A DNA stretch of 64,000 nucleotides from Bosea sp. Tri-49 (GCF_003952665.1 NZ_CP017946.1:4090501-4154500); one strand, 5' to 3'. Shown: positions 52,972 to 62,607, numbered from the stretch's first letter. The notes: a model not told the origin generated them from the sequence alone. Translations and numbers: made by a program.

Positions 52972-53616
52972 TCACCGGCCCCGTAGCAGGCCATCAATAC
53001 CGGCAGCGCAGAAGCCGGTGAGGCGCTGCAAAAGCTGTTCGGCATTCTCGACCACCGGCACGGCATCGCGCTCCTGGTCGAGTCGTGTGGCGCGGTCGCC
53101 GGCGGCCATGGTCATGACCAGCGCCCCGACCATGAAGAGATAGGCGTCGACAAGCGCCCCCTCTGGCGCCTGCGGATAGACCTTGCCCAGCGCCGCAACG
53201 AACTGCCGTGCGGTCGGATCGAAATGCTCGGCGACGACGCCGCGTGCCGCCTCGCGCGGGTCGACGGCTTCGCGGGCGGTCATCATGGCAAAGGCCGCGC
53301 CCTGCACGCCCTCGCTGAATCGCTGGCGGACGGAGGGGCCGATCAAGGCGGCGACGATCTCGCCGATGTCGAGAGCCGGCCGGGCCATGGCCTCACCGAG
53401 CGCCTGCGCACGCGCTAGCGCCAGGGCATGGGCCCGGCGGGCGAAGACGGCGCGGTAGAGCGCTTCCTTCGAGCCGAAATGATAGCTGAGCTGCGAGAGC
53501 CGTACGCCCGCCGCCGCCGCAAGATCGCGCATCGAGGCGCCGTCGGCACCCCCGCGTTCGGCAAAAAGCCGCTCGGCAGCGTCGAGAATGCGATCTCTCG
53601 TCGGCATCGCGGACAT
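52972..53616 (-). CDS. TetR/AcrR family transcriptional regulator
   Basis: 214 aa. N-terminal HTH (residues about 5-50: [32 protein letters not shown] ... [13 protein letters not shown], here split) and a C-terminal CecR-like ligand domain. GGAGGGGG 4-5 bases upstream supports ATG 53616. Divergent from the cyclase operon with palindrome GGACG-TT-CGTCC (53680-53691) between them. Confidence 0.92.
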   Translation of the reverse strand: MSAMPTRDRILDAAERLFAERGGADGASMRDLAAAAGVRLSQLSYHFGSKEALYRAVFARRAHALALARAQALGEAMARPALDIGEIVAALIGPSVRQRFSEGVQGAAFAMMTAREAVDPREAARGVVAEHFDPTARQFVAALGKVYPQAPEGALVDAYLFMVGALVMTMAAGDRATRLDQERDAVPVVENAEQLLQRLTGFCAAGIDGLLRGR

Positions 53617-53679
53617 CCAGCCCCCTCCAAAATCCAGCGATTCCCCTCTTACCAGAAAGCGGTGCGCCTGCTATAGGTC

Positions 53680-53691
53680 GGACGTTCGTCC
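53680..53691. promoter_or_regulatory. Candidate TetR operator
   Basis: GGACG-TT-CGTCC, a perfect palindrome midway between the divergent TetR gene and the cyclase gene, followed by ATTCGAA. Proposed binding site of the adjacent regulator; position and symmetry are the only evidence. Confidence 0.5.
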
Positions 53692-53737
53692 AAATTCGAA
53701 CCATAGAGAGCACACCTTCACGGGAGGACATACCGGC

Positions 53738-54517
53738 ATGCTGCCAGGCCGCCTCGTCGATCTGTCGATTCCGCTCGAGAACGACGTTCCTGCCGATCCG
53801 CCTTTCCAGAAGGTCAGAATCGACTACCGCACGCACGAGGCGACGGCGAAGGACATCGCCGCGGCGTTTCCGGGCCTGAAGCCCGAGCAACTGCCTGATG
53901 GCATGGGCTGGGCGGTCGAGCTCGCGACGATCTCGACCCATAACGGCACCCATGTCGATGCGCCTTGGCATTACCACCCGACGCAGGATGGCGGCGCGCC
54001 GGCGCTCAGGATCGATGAATGCCCGCTCGACTGGTTCCTGCAGCCGGGGGTGAAGCTCGACTTCCGCCATCTGCCGGATGGCCATGTGGTCACCCCCGAC
54101 GAGATCGACGCCGAGCTCGCGCGGATTGGCCACATCCTCAGCCCCCTCGAAATCGTCATCGCCAATACGCGGGCCGGCGCGCGCTATGGCGAGGCCGACT
54201 ATGTCGATTCCGGCTGCGGCTTCGGCCGCGAGGCGACGCTGCATCTGGTGCGCCAGGGCATCAAGGTGGTCGGCACCGATGGCTGGAGCTGGGATGCGCC
54301 GTTCAGCCATACCGCCCGGCGTTTTGCCGAGACAGGAGACGCCTCGCTGATCTGGGAGGGCCACAAGGCCGGGCGCGAGGTCGGCTACTGCCAGATCGAG
54401 AAGCTGCACAATCTCGAAGCGCTGCCGGCGACCGGCTTCACCATCAGCTGCCTGCCGGTGAAGGTCCGCAACGGCTCGGCCGGCTGGACGCGTGCCGTGG
54501 CGATCATGCCCGCCTGA
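53738..54517 (+). CDS. Cyclase family protein (KynB-like)
   Basis: 259 aa from ATG 53738 (GGGAGGA upstream). Metal-dependent hydrolase fold with the family signature [12 protein letters not shown] (H68, H72, D74, H78). Members include kynurenine formamidase and isatin hydrolase. First gene of an operon with BKACE and SMP-30 genes; the reaction is not determinable, but ring or amide hydrolysis is likely. Confidence 0.9.
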   Translation: MLPGRLVDLSIPLENDVPADPPFQKVRIDYRTHEATAKDIAAAFPGLKPEQLPDGMGWAVELATISTHNGTHVDAPWHYHPTQDGGAPALRIDECPLDWFLQPGVKLDFRHLPDGHVVTPDEIDAELARIGHILSPLEIVIANTRAGARYGEADYVDSGCGFGREATLHLVRQGIKVVGTDGWSWDAPFSHTARRFAETGDASLIWEGHKAGREVGYCQIEKLHNLEALPATGFTISCLPVKVRNGSAGWTRAVAIMPA

Positions 54518-54540
54518 CCCTACCGCCGAAGGAGAACGCC

Positions 54541-55467
54541 ATGAGCAAGGTCATCATCACCTGCGCCGTCACCGGCGGCATCCATACGCCGACCATGTCG
54601 GACCACCTGCCGATCACGCCGGACGAGATTGCGAGCCAGGCGATCGCGGCGGCGGAAGCCGGCGCGGCGATCCTGCATCTGCATGCGCGCGACCCCAAGG
54701 ATGGCCGCCCGACACCGGACCCGGCCGTGTTCATGGAGTTCCTGCCGCGGATCAAGCAGGCGACCGATGCCGTCGTGAACATCACCACCGGTGGCGGCCT
54801 GACCATGACGGTCGAGGAGCGCCTCGCCGCGCCGCTCAAGGCCGCGCCCGAGATGTGCTCGCTCAACATGGGCTCGATGAACTTCGCGCTGCATCCTCTC
54901 GCGGAGAAGTACAGCAACTGGAAGCATCCCTGGGAACAGCCCTACCTCGCCAACACCAAGGACTTCATCTTCCGCAACACCTTCGGCGACATCGAACGCA
55001 TCTACAAGCTGCTCGGCGAGGGCCACGGCACCAAGTTCGAGCATGAATGCTACGATGTCGGCCACCTCTACAATCTCGCCCATTGCCTCGATCGCGGCTG
55101 GTTCCGGCCGCCGGTCTTCCTGCAATTGATCTTCGGCATTTTGGGCGGCATCGGCGCCGATCCCGACAATCTGATGTTCATGAAGCGCACCGCCGACAAG
55201 CTCTTCGGCAAGGACTACCACTGGTCGGTGCTCGCCGCCGGGCGCCACCAGATGGCCTTCTGCACGCAAGCCGCGATGCTGGGCGGCAATGTCCGGGTCG
55301 GGCTGGAAGACAGCCTGTTCATCGGCAGGGGCAAGCTCGCGACCTCCAATGCCGAGCAGGTCGCCAAAATCCGCCGCATCGTCGAGGAGCTCGGCTACGA
55401 GATCGCCACGCCCGAGGAGGCTCGCGCCACGCTCGGCCTCAAGGGCGGCGACCGCGTGAACTTCTGA
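54541..55467 (+). CDS. 3-keto-5-aminohexanoate cleavage family protein (BKACE)
   Basis: 308 aa. Beta-keto acid cleavage enzyme: condenses a beta-keto acid with acetyl-CoA, yielding acetoacetate and a CoA ester. Metal ligands H46 and H48 in ILHLHARDP sit at the same numbers as in Kce. Further markers are NITTGG, MCSLNMGSMNF and VRVGLEDSLF. The specific beta-keto acid is unknown in this large family. Confidence 0.93.
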   Translation: MSKVIITCAVTGGIHTPTMSDHLPITPDEIASQAIAAAEAGAAILHLHARDPKDGRPTPDPAVFMEFLPRIKQATDAVVNITTGGGLTMTVEERLAAPLKAAPEMCSLNMGSMNFALHPLAEKYSNWKHPWEQPYLANTKDFIFRNTFGDIERIYKLLGEGHGTKFEHECYDVGHLYNLAHCLDRGWFRPPVFLQLIFGILGGIGADPDNLMFMKRTADKLFGKDYHWSVLAAGRHQMAFCTQAAMLGGNVRVGLEDSLFIGRGKLATSNAEQVAKIRRIVEELGYEIATPEEARATLGLKGGDRVNF

Positions 55468-56495
55468 TGTCGCCTCGCCCCAACCCGCTCGACGGCTTCG
55501 TCATCGATCCCGCCGCGATCAGCTATGTCGGCGACGGCCTGCAGCGGCCCGAATGCATTCTGGCCGAGCGCGACGGCTCGCTCTGGAGCGCCGATGCGCG
55601 CGGCGGCGTCGTCCATATCAGGGCTGATGGCACGCAGGAACTGATCACGCAGACGGCGAGCCGCGGCTTCGCCGAGGCTGCCGACGAGGAGGCGCGCTTC
55701 GTCTCCGGCACCTTGCCGAACGGCCTCGCCTTCGCCCGCAATGGCGACGTGCTGATCTCGAATTTCGGCACCGATCGGCTGGAGGTGATGACGCGCTCGG
55801 GCGAGACGCGCGTGCTGGTCGATACGATCGACGGGCAGGCGATCGGCAAGGTCAATTTCGTCCTGCGCGACAGCCGGGACCGGATCTGGCTGACGATCTC
55901 GACGCGGACGACAAACTGGATGCGGGCGATGAGCCCCAATGTTCGCGACGGCTATGTCGCGCTCTATGATGGCGGGCGCCTGCGCATCGTCGCCGACGGA
56001 TTCGCCTTCACCAACGAGATCAGGCTCGATGCCAACGAGGAATGGCTCTACGTCGCCGAGACCTGCGCCTGCCGGGTGACGCGATTGCGGGTCCAGCCCG
56101 ATGGCAGCCTCATCGATCGCGAGGTCTTCGGCCCGAGCGACCATGGCGCCTTTATCGACGGCATCGCCTTCGACGCCCATGGCAATCTCTGGGGCACGCA
56201 TGTGATGGTCGACCGGGTCTTCGCGCTCACGCCCGAAGGCGACCTTCGCATCCTGCTCGACGACGATCGCGGCAGCGAGGCCGGCGAGGCGCTGATGGCC
56301 GCCTTCGCCCGCGACGAGGCGACGCCCGAATTGATGCTGGCCTGCGGCGGGACGATCGCGCCCTGGTTCGCCAGCATCACCTTCGGCGGCCCCGACCTTC
56401 GCACAGCCCATATCGGCAGCCTGCGCGGCAGCCGCATCCCCTCATTCAGATCACCGGTCGCCGGCCTGCCGATGGCGCACTGGCACGACCGCTAG
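55467..56495 (+). CDS. SMP-30/gluconolactonase/LRE family protein
   Basis: 342 aa. Six-bladed beta-propeller lactonase-like protein (GLQRPECILAERDGSLWSAD, PNGLAFARNGDVLISNFG, FTNEIRLDANEEWLYVAET, DGIAFDAHGNLWGTH). The start overlaps the BKACE stop (TGATG), so translation is coupled. Probably hydrolyses a lactone in the same pathway. Confidence 0.9.
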   Translation: MSPRPNPLDGFVIDPAAISYVGDGLQRPECILAERDGSLWSADARGGVVHIRADGTQELITQTASRGFAEAADEEARFVSGTLPNGLAFARNGDVLISNFGTDRLEVMTRSGETRVLVDTIDGQAIGKVNFVLRDSRDRIWLTISTRTTNWMRAMSPNVRDGYVALYDGGRLRIVADGFAFTNEIRLDANEEWLYVAETCACRVTRLRVQPDGSLIDREVFGPSDHGAFIDGIAFDAHGNLWGTHVMVDRVFALTPEGDLRILLDDDRGSEAGEALMAAFARDEATPELMLACGGTIAPWFASITFGGPDLRTAHIGSLRGSRIPSFRSPVAGLPMAHWHDR

Positions 56496-56527
56496 CAACG
56501 ACGAAAAACATAACGGGAGGAATTCAC

Positions 56528-57736
56528 ATGAAGGGTCTGGTTTCGGCGCTCGCCATCGTCACCGCATTGCTCGGCGCCCTGCCCGCCGCAGCCGAGATCT
56601 CGGACGGCGCCGTCAAGATCGGCGTGCTGACCGACATGTCCGGCGTCTATTCCGACATCACCGGCAAGGGCTCGATCACCGCCGCCCGCATGGCGGTCGA
56701 GGACTGCCTCAAGGCCGAATGCGCCGGCATGAAGATCGAGGTCGTCTCGGCCGATCATCAGAACAAGGCGGATGTCGGCTCGGCGATCACCCGCGAATGG
56801 ATCGACCGGCAGGGCGTCGACGTGCTCGCCGACATGTCGAACGCCTCGCTGCAGCTCGCGATCCCGCCGCTGCTGAAGGACAAGAACCGGGTCGGCCTGT
56901 TCCCCGGCGGCACGGCGCGCCTGACCGGCGATGCCTGCCAGCCCGACCATATCGTCCAGTGGATGTGGGACACCTATGTCCAGGTCGCAGGGATCGCCAA
57001 CCACCTGACCAAGCCCGGCACCAAATGGTACCTGGTCACCGCCGACTATGCTCTCGGCCACCAACTCGAGGCCGACGCCAAGACGCTCGTCACCGCCAAG
57101 GGCGGGGTCTATGCCGGTTCGGTCCGGCATGCCTTCCCGGCGGTCGATCTCTCTTCCCAGCTCCTGACGGCGCAGGGCTCGGGCGCCGACCTGATCGCGC
57201 TCGCCAATGCCGGCGGCGACACAGTCGCCGGGATCAAGACCGCCCGCGATTTCGGCATCGGCCAGGACAAGCAGAAGCTGGTCGCCTTCTTCCTGACCGC
57301 GATGGACGTAAAAAGCGTCGGCCTCGCCTCGGCGCAGGGCACGATCCTGACCGAAGGCTTTTACTGGAACATCGACGAGCGCACCCGCGCCTTCTCCGAG
57401 CGTTTCAAGACAGCGCACGGCGCGGTGCCCTCGGCGATCCAGGCCGGCGTCTATTCCTCGGTCCGGCACTATCTCAAGGCGGTCGTCGCGGCGAAGTCGG
57501 ACGAGGCCAAGACCGTGATCGCCAAGATGCGCGAGCTGCCGATCGAGGACGAGGTCGTGCGCAACGCCAAGCTGCGCGAGGATGGCCGCATGGTCCACGA
57601 CTTCTACGTCTTCCAGGTCAAGAAGCCGGCGGAGTCGAAAGGCGAATGGGACCTCTACGACCTCGTCGCCACCATCCCCGGCGACCAGGCCTTCCGCCCG
57701 CTCGCCCAGAGCGCCTGCCCGGCGATCAAGAAGTAG
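56528..57736 (+). CDS. Branched-chain-type ABC transporter substrate-binding protein
   Basis: 402 aa. Signal peptide ending PAAAE, then Peripla_BP_6 (IGVLTDMSGVYSDITGKGSI, KTARDFGIGQDKQ). Ends the cyclase-BKACE-SMP-30 operon without permease or ATPase genes, so it must use a transporter encoded elsewhere or act as an orphan receptor. Followed by a good terminator. Confidence 0.92.
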   Translation: MKGLVSALAIVTALLGALPAAAEISDGAVKIGVLTDMSGVYSDITGKGSITAARMAVEDCLKAECAGMKIEVVSADHQNKADVGSAITREWIDRQGVDVLADMSNASLQLAIPPLLKDKNRVGLFPGGTARLTGDACQPDHIVQWMWDTYVQVAGIANHLTKPGTKWYLVTADYALGHQLEADAKTLVTAKGGVYAGSVRHAFPAVDLSSQLLTAQGSGADLIALANAGGDTVAGIKTARDFGIGQDKQKLVAFFLTAMDVKSVGLASAQGTILTEGFYWNIDERTRAFSERFKTAHGAVPSAIQAGVYSSVRHYLKAVVAAKSDEAKTVIAKMRELPIEDEVVRNAKLREDGRMVHDFYVFQVKKPAESKGEWDLYDLVATIPGDQAFRPLAQSACPAIKK

Positions 57737-57745
57737 CAGGACCGC

Positions 57746-57798
57746 CAGAACAGTTCCGCAATTCTTCGAATCGCGGAATTGTTCTGATTCTTTATTTT
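57746..57798 (+). terminator. Intrinsic terminator after the BKACE operon
   Basis: A 19-base stem (57746-57764 / 57768-57786, a few mismatches) with a TTC loop and a T-rich tail (ATTCTTTATTTTAT), 9 bases after the binding-protein stop. Confidence 0.75.
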
Positions 57799-57850
57799 AT
57801 CGCATTTTCTTCACGCGAACCGGTGTCCACTTCGCTCGAAAATGCTCTAG
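57799..57850. repeat. Rhizobiales intergenic palindrome
   Basis: GCATTTTC (57802-57809) and GAAAATGC (57838-57845) flank an ACGCGAACCGGTGTCCACTT centre. This is one of the most recurrent intergenic elements in Rhizobiales as I recall them. Its end reaches the stop codon of the next gene. Confidence 0.75.
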
Positions 57851-58596
57851 GCGACGCGGCGCAGCTCCTCCTGGGTCACGCCGAGGCTGCTCAGCAATTC
57901 GCTGCGCACCTCGGCGAAGCGCCGCTGCCGTGCCCCGGCTTCGGCCGGCAGGTCGACATCGAGGTCGACGACGAAGCGACCTTCATCGAGCACCAATACA
58001 CGCTGGGCGAGATGGATCGCTTCGTCGACGTCATGGGTGACGAGCAGCACCGCCGGGCGATGGCGGGCGCAGAGATCGAGCAGCAGCGCCTGCATGCGCA
58101 GCCGGGTCAGCGCATCGAGCGCGCCGAAGGGCTCGTCGAGCAACAGCAGCTCGGGCTCGCGCACCAGCGAGCGCGCCAGCGCGGCGCGCTGCTGCTCGCC
58201 GCCGGAGAGTTGCGTCGGCCAGGCCTGTGCCCGCGCGGTGAGCTCAACCTCGGCGAGAGCGTGCAAAGCGCGCTCACGAGGGGTCTCGCTCTTCAGCCCG
58301 AGCGAGACATTGTCGACGACCTTCTTCCAGGGCAGCAGGCGTGCATCCTGGAAGACGACCGAGACCGCATCGGGCGTGCCGAGCCGGCCGGAGCCGGGCA
58401 CGCCATGGTCGAGCCCGGCAAGCGCGCGCAGGAAGGTGCTCTTGCCCGAGCCCGAGCGGCCGAGCAAGGCGACGAACTCGCCGCGGCCGATGTCGAGATC
58501 GACATCGTCGATGATGGTGCGCTCGCCATAGCGGCGGGTGAGGCCGCGGACCGCGACCACGGGCTGCTGGGTCAGTCGGCCAGAATCTTGCGCCAT
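57847..58596 (-). CDS. ABC transporter ATP-binding protein (SsuB/TauB type)
   Basis: 249 aa from ATG 58596. Walker A GRSGSGKST, signature LSGGEQQRAALARSL, Walker B LLLLDEPFGALD. Of the nitrate/sulfonate/taurine importer group. The 5' end overlaps the permease stop by 25 bases. With the upstream permease, binding protein and LLM monooxygenase it forms an operon. Confidence 0.93.
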   Translation of the reverse strand: MAQDSGRLTQQPVVAVRGLTRRYGERTIIDDVDLDIGRGEFVALLGRSGSGKSTFLRALAGLDHGVPGSGRLGTPDAVSVVFQDARLLPWKKVVDNVSLGLKSETPRERALHALAEVELTARAQAWPTQLSGGEQQRAALARSLVREPELLLLDEPFGALDALTRLRMQALLLDLCARHRPAVLLVTHDVDEAIHLAQRVLVLDEGRFVVDLDVDLPAEAGARQRRFAEVRSELLSSLGVTQEELRRVA

Positions 58597-59450
58597 GGCA
58601 GAGCCTTTCGGGTGATGAAGCGGACGAGCCAGTCCGAGCTCAGGCCGAGCGCGGCGTAGACGGCGAGGCACAGGATGATGACCTCGGTCTGACCATAGGT
58701 GCGGGCGAGGTTGATCATGTAGCCGAGGCCGGAGGTGGCGTTGACCTGCTCGACCACGACGAGAGCGAGCCAGGAATAGGTGACGCCAAAGCGCAGGCCG
58801 AGCAGGAAGCCGGGCAGCGCCGCCGGCAGCACGACATGGCGCAGGAACTGCGCATTTGAGAGGTCGAGGGTCTCGGCGAGCTCGATGAAGCGGGCATCGG
58901 TCGAGCGAAGCCCGTCATGGGTCTGGATATAGATCGGCGCGAAGGTGATCAGCGCGATCGTCAGGATTTTCATGCCCTCGCCGATGCCGAACCAGAGCAT
59001 CAGCAGCGGGATCAGCGCCAGCGCTGGGATGGCGCGCTTGATCTGGATCGGGCCGTCGACGAGGTATTCGCCGATGCGGCTAAGACCCGCGATGACGCCG
59101 AGCGTGGCGCCGGCGATGATGCCCCAGAACAGGCCCCAGAAGGAGCGCTGAAACGAGGTCCAGAGATTCTCCTGCAGGCGTCCGTCCTGGATCAGTTCCC
59201 AGCCAGTGGTCGCCACCGTCCAGGGCGCCGAGAGGATGCGGTCGTCGATATAGCCGATCGCCGAGCCGATGCTCCAGAGGATCAGCAGCAGGGCCGGGCC
59301 GAGCGCGGCGCCATAGGGGATCGGCCGGCCGGGGCCGAGCTTGCGCCGGCGGCGGGGCTTCTCGGCCGTGCCGGCAGGCTCCGCTCGGGAGAGCTTGAGC
59401 CAGGCCGGGTCGGCGGCGCCATGCGCGCTGGAGAGCGAGATGTCAGCCAT
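58572..59450 (-). CDS. ABC transporter permease (SsuC/TauC type)
   Basis: 292 aa. About six membrane helices with the EAA loop (ETLDLSNAQFLRHVVLPAALPGFLLGLRFG). An Arg/Lys-rich N-terminal tail of about 45 residues precedes the first helix. Follows the binding protein by 3 bases. Confidence 0.93.
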   Translation of the reverse strand: MADISLSSAHGAADPAWLKLSRAEPAGTAEKPRRRRKLGPGRPIPYGAALGPALLLILWSIGSAIGYIDDRILSAPWTVATTGWELIQDGRLQENLWTSFQRSFWGLFWGIIAGATLGVIAGLSRIGEYLVDGPIQIKRAIPALALIPLLMLWFGIGEGMKILTIALITFAPIYIQTHDGLRSTDARFIELAETLDLSNAQFLRHVVLPAALPGFLLGLRFGVTYSWLALVVVEQVNATSGLGYMINLARTYGQTEVIILCLAVYAALGLSSDWLVRFITRKALPWRKILAD

Positions 59451-59453
59451 GGC

Positions 59454-60467
59454 TCACTCTCCCTGATAGGCCGCGCCGGCGACCTGCTCGAAGCGCCGGT
59501 CGAACAGCGTCGCGGCTTTGAGCACCGGCTTCTTCAGTTCGGCGGCGAGGAGGTCGATGGTTTCCTGCTGGCGCTCGATCGCCCCGCCCCAGTCGAGCGG
59601 CACGTCGGGATCACCGTTCGATTCGACCAGGAAGCGACCGGAATCGGCCTTCAGCCCCTGGTCCTTGACGTAATAGCCCTTGATCCACTCCTCGGGATGG
59701 GTCTCGATCCACTTCGTGGCGCGTCCCCAGGCCTGGACATAGGCGCGGATCGCCGCCGCCTTGCCGGGGTCCTCCAGCGAGGCCTTCACCACGTAGAGAT
59801 AGGCGGGATCGTCGCGTAAGCCGTGCGGCAGCGCCTTGGCGCCGTCGCGCTCGTAATTCTGGACGAAGCGCTGCTTGTTCGCCTCCGCGATCGGCGCGGC
59901 GTCGACGAGCTTGCTCGCCAGCGCGTTGACGTAGGCGTCGCCGACGCTCGGCAATTCGACGAGCTGAACCTCGTCATGCCTGAGATTCAGCTTCTTCAGC
60001 ACACGCAGTACGAGCGCACCCTGCGCCTGGCCGGGGCTGAAGGCGATCTTGCGGCCCTTGATGTCCTCGAGCTTGGTGATGCCGGAGCCCGGCGCCGTGG
60101 CAATCACATAGATCGGATGGCCGACCGGATCGCGCCGGAACTTGGCAGCGACGATCCTGACCTCGAGGCCGGTCCATTGCGCATGGATCGGTGGGATGTC
60201 AGCGACGGAGCCGATGTCCAGCGCCTTGGCCCGAAAGGCCTCGATCGTCTGCGGGCCACCGGAGATGTTGGCCCATTCGACCTTGAAGGGCAGCTTGGCG
60301 AGCTCCCCCGACAAGGTAAGAGCCACCCTGGTCTGCGGATCGCCGATCACCAGCGTCGTCCCCGGCGCGACGCGCTCGGGGATCGGCGCGGTCTCCGGAA
60401 GCTTCTGGGCTGCGGCAGGGCTGGCGAGCAGCGCGGCGGCAAGTGGCAGGGCGTAAGTCAATTTCAT
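59454..60467 (-). CDS. ABC transporter substrate-binding protein (SsuA type)
   Basis: 337 aa. Signal peptide ending SPAAAQ; NMT1/SsuA fold (LVIGDPQTRVALTLSG, RKIAFSPGQAQGALVLRVLKK, DGAKALPHGLRDDPAYLYVV). Such proteins bind alkanesulfonates, taurine or other sulfur or nitrogen compounds. In operon with an LLM monooxygenase, which suggests an organosulfur substrate. Confidence 0.92.
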   Translation of the reverse strand: MKLTYALPLAAALLASPAAAQKLPETAPIPERVAPGTTLVIGDPQTRVALTLSGELAKLPFKVEWANISGGPQTIEAFRAKALDIGSVADIPPIHAQWTGLEVRIVAAKFRRDPVGHPIYVIATAPGSGITKLEDIKGRKIAFSPGQAQGALVLRVLKKLNLRHDEVQLVELPSVGDAYVNALASKLVDAAPIAEANKQRFVQNYERDGAKALPHGLRDDPAYLYVVKASLEDPGKAAAIRAYVQAWGRATKWIETHPEEWIKGYYVKDQGLKADSGRFLVESNGDPDVPLDWGGAIERQQETIDLLAAELKKPVLKAATLFDRRFEQVAGAAYQGE

Positions 60468-60537
60468 CGGATGTCCTCTGCGGGGCCGGCAGGGCCCGTC
60501 GCGTCATGGCTGGATCGGGAATTACCGGCGGGCAGGC

Positions 60538-61884
60538 TCAGGCGCTCTTGCGCTGCTCTGCGGCGAAGAGGCTATCCGGACGTGGCAAGCCGTAGTGATC
60601 GCGCAGGGTCGATCCGGAATAGTCCTGCCGGAACAGGCCGCGCTTGCGCAGGATCGGCACGACCTCGGCGACGAAGACCTCGAAGCCGCCATGGATCCAG
60701 GGCGGCATCACATTGAACCCGTCAGCGGCACCCTGCTCGAACCAAGTCTGGATCTCGCCCGCGACATGCTCCGGTGTGCCGACGACGACACGATGTCCGC
60801 GCGCACCGGCAAGGCGCTGGATTAGCTGACGGATCGTCGGGTTCTCGCGGTCGACGATGTCGACGACGAGCTGGAAGCGGCTCGCTAGCCCCTTCGGTCC
60901 ATTCGTATCGATGATATGGCGCGGCACGGGTCCATCGAGATCGTAACCGCTGAGGTCGACGCCGATCATGCGCTTGAGCTGGTCGAGCGAGGCGGCGGGC
61001 TGGATCAGCTCGTTGATCTCCTCCTCGAGCCGATCTGCCTCAGCCTGCGTCGAACCGAGGAACGGGCTGATCCCGGGCAGGATGCGTAAGTGATCCGGCC
61101 GGCGGCCTAGAGTGGCGGCACGGGCCTTGATGTCGGAGTAGAACTCCTGCGCGCTTCCGAGCGTCTGGTGCGCCGTGAAGATCGCCTCGGCGAACTGAGC
61201 CGCGAAGGAGCGGCCATCCTCCGAGGAGCCGGCCTGGACATAGACCGGCCGCCCCTGCGGCGAGCGCGAGACGTTGAGCGGCCCGCGCACGCGGTAGTGC
61301 TTGCCGACATGGTCGATGCGATGGACCTTGTCGGCATCGGCGAAGACGCCGCTCTCTGGGTCGGCGACGAGCGCGTCGTCCTCCCAGCTGTCCCAGAGCT
61401 TGGTGACGACGTCGAGAAATTCGCGGGCCTTCTCGTAGCGCTCGCCATGCGGCGGATGCTCCGGCAGGCCGAAATTATGGGCGGCCCCAGCATCGCTCGT
61501 GGTGACGATGTTCCAACCGGCGCGGCCGCCGCTGATATGGTCGAGCGAGGCGAACAGCCGGGCGAGGTTGTAGGGTTCATTGTAAGTGGTCGAGGCCGTG
61601 CCGATCAGGCCAATCTTCTCGGTCGCCGCCGCGATCGCGGTCAGCCAGGTGATCGGCTCGAAACGAACCCGCGAGGAATAGCGCACGTTTTCCGGCAGCG
61701 ACGGCCCGTCAGCGAAGAAGATCGCATCGAACTTCGCGGCCTCGGCCTTCTGCGCCAGTTCCTGATAGTAGCGGATGTCGAGGACCCGCGCCGGCTCGGA
61801 GTCCTTGTAGCGCCAGGCGGCCTCGTGATGGCCGCCGGGATAAATGAACAGGTTGAGCGTGAGCTGGCGGCCAGCACTGGACAT
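60538..61884 (-). CDS. LLM class flavin-dependent monooxygenase (NtaA/SnaA/DszA/SfnG group)
   Basis: 448 aa. FMNH2-dependent luciferase-like monooxygenase. Landmarks: PGGHHEAAWRY, DAIFFADGPS, EPITWLTAIAAATEKIGLIGTASTTYNEPYNLAR and GRAGWNIVTT. This subgroup oxidises nitrilotriacetate, EDTA, dibenzothiophene sulfone and similar compounds. It heads the Ssu-type operon and needs a separate flavin reductase, not found here. Confidence 0.92.
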   Translation of the reverse strand: MSSAGRQLTLNLFIYPGGHHEAAWRYKDSEPARVLDIRYYQELAQKAEAAKFDAIFFADGPSLPENVRYSSRVRFEPITWLTAIAAATEKIGLIGTASTTYNEPYNLARLFASLDHISGGRAGWNIVTTSDAGAAHNFGLPEHPPHGERYEKAREFLDVVTKLWDSWEDDALVADPESGVFADADKVHRIDHVGKHYRVRGPLNVSRSPQGRPVYVQAGSSEDGRSFAAQFAEAIFTAHQTLGSAQEFYSDIKARAATLGRRPDHLRILPGISPFLGSTQAEADRLEEEINELIQPAASLDQLKRMIGVDLSGYDLDGPVPRHIIDTNGPKGLASRFQLVVDIVDRENPTIRQLIQRLAGARGHRVVVGTPEHVAGEIQTWFEQGAADGFNVMPPWIHGGFEVFVAEVVPILRKRGLFRQDYSGSTLRDHYGLPRPDSLFAAEQRKSA

Positions 61885-62607
61885 CGCGCACCTCGCAAAA
61901 AGCGAATGTTCTGACGGGGCGCGAACCTCGCGATCCCTGCCTTTTACGATGACGGACGGCTCCGCGCATGGTCAAGAGAAGTGTTTTTTAAAAAGAATGC
62001 TCGCGGCAGGAGATTATCATTGTAAAATGTCGACCTTGTCAAACTCATTCACCAGAATAGTTTTCCGATTTAGCGTATTTATTTGATAAATATTCTCTGT
62101 TTTTGGCTCGCGAATTAAAAGAACCATCTCAGCCAATTTCCGAAGCTCAGACGCAGCCTTTCGACAACACACCGGAGCACCAGGCGGGTCGGATCCGCCG
62201 TTTCAAACGGCATCCGGCTTCCAAGCATCGCGTTTCCGGCAAGCCGAATTCACCCCAGGGCGAAGAGCATCCGACGGCTCGAGCCAATGGCATGCTTCGT
62301 ATCGCGGGGGCTGTGCAGGTGGCGTACCTGCCGTTCGATCGAGCCGTTGCCGGCGGCCGAACCCATCGCCTTTACGGCATCAGAACCGCTCAAGCCTCAT
62401 CGAGGCTTCTCGCCGGGACAACCAGATATCGGAACTGTCGGAGAGATTTGGTGGAGCCAGGCTCCACACAACTGGAGCCCGCCCTAGCTTTTCCTGGCTT
62501 GGGAGGGCTTCGCTTTTCCAGTGGCTTAGAGGGCGCCTCGCCTATCCCGGCTCATCCCAGCTTGTTATGATGCGCGTCATTCGTTGGGGTAGAAGTTGGG
62601 GTAGCCC
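61885..62607. other. Long intergenic region, AT-richer, before the integrase
   Basis: 723 bases with no convincing gene. The first part (about 61980-62120) is the most AT-rich stretch of the window and probably holds the LLM operon promoter. Later come palindromes GCCGTTT-C-AAACGGC (62197-62211) and GTGGAGCC-A-GGCTCCAC (62451-62467), and a direct repeat TTGGGGTAG at 62584 and 62596 just before the integrase. I searched for a tRNA as attachment target and saw none. Confidence 0.5.

Noticed and set aside
62103..62570. Possible protein of 155 residues in the gap before the integrase
   Set aside because: TTG-type start without ribosome site, low-complexity content and palindromes inside; no domain seen.
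61885..62607. tRNA gene as integrase attachment target
   Set aside because: No cloverleaf, anticodon arm or T-loop consensus found on either strand.
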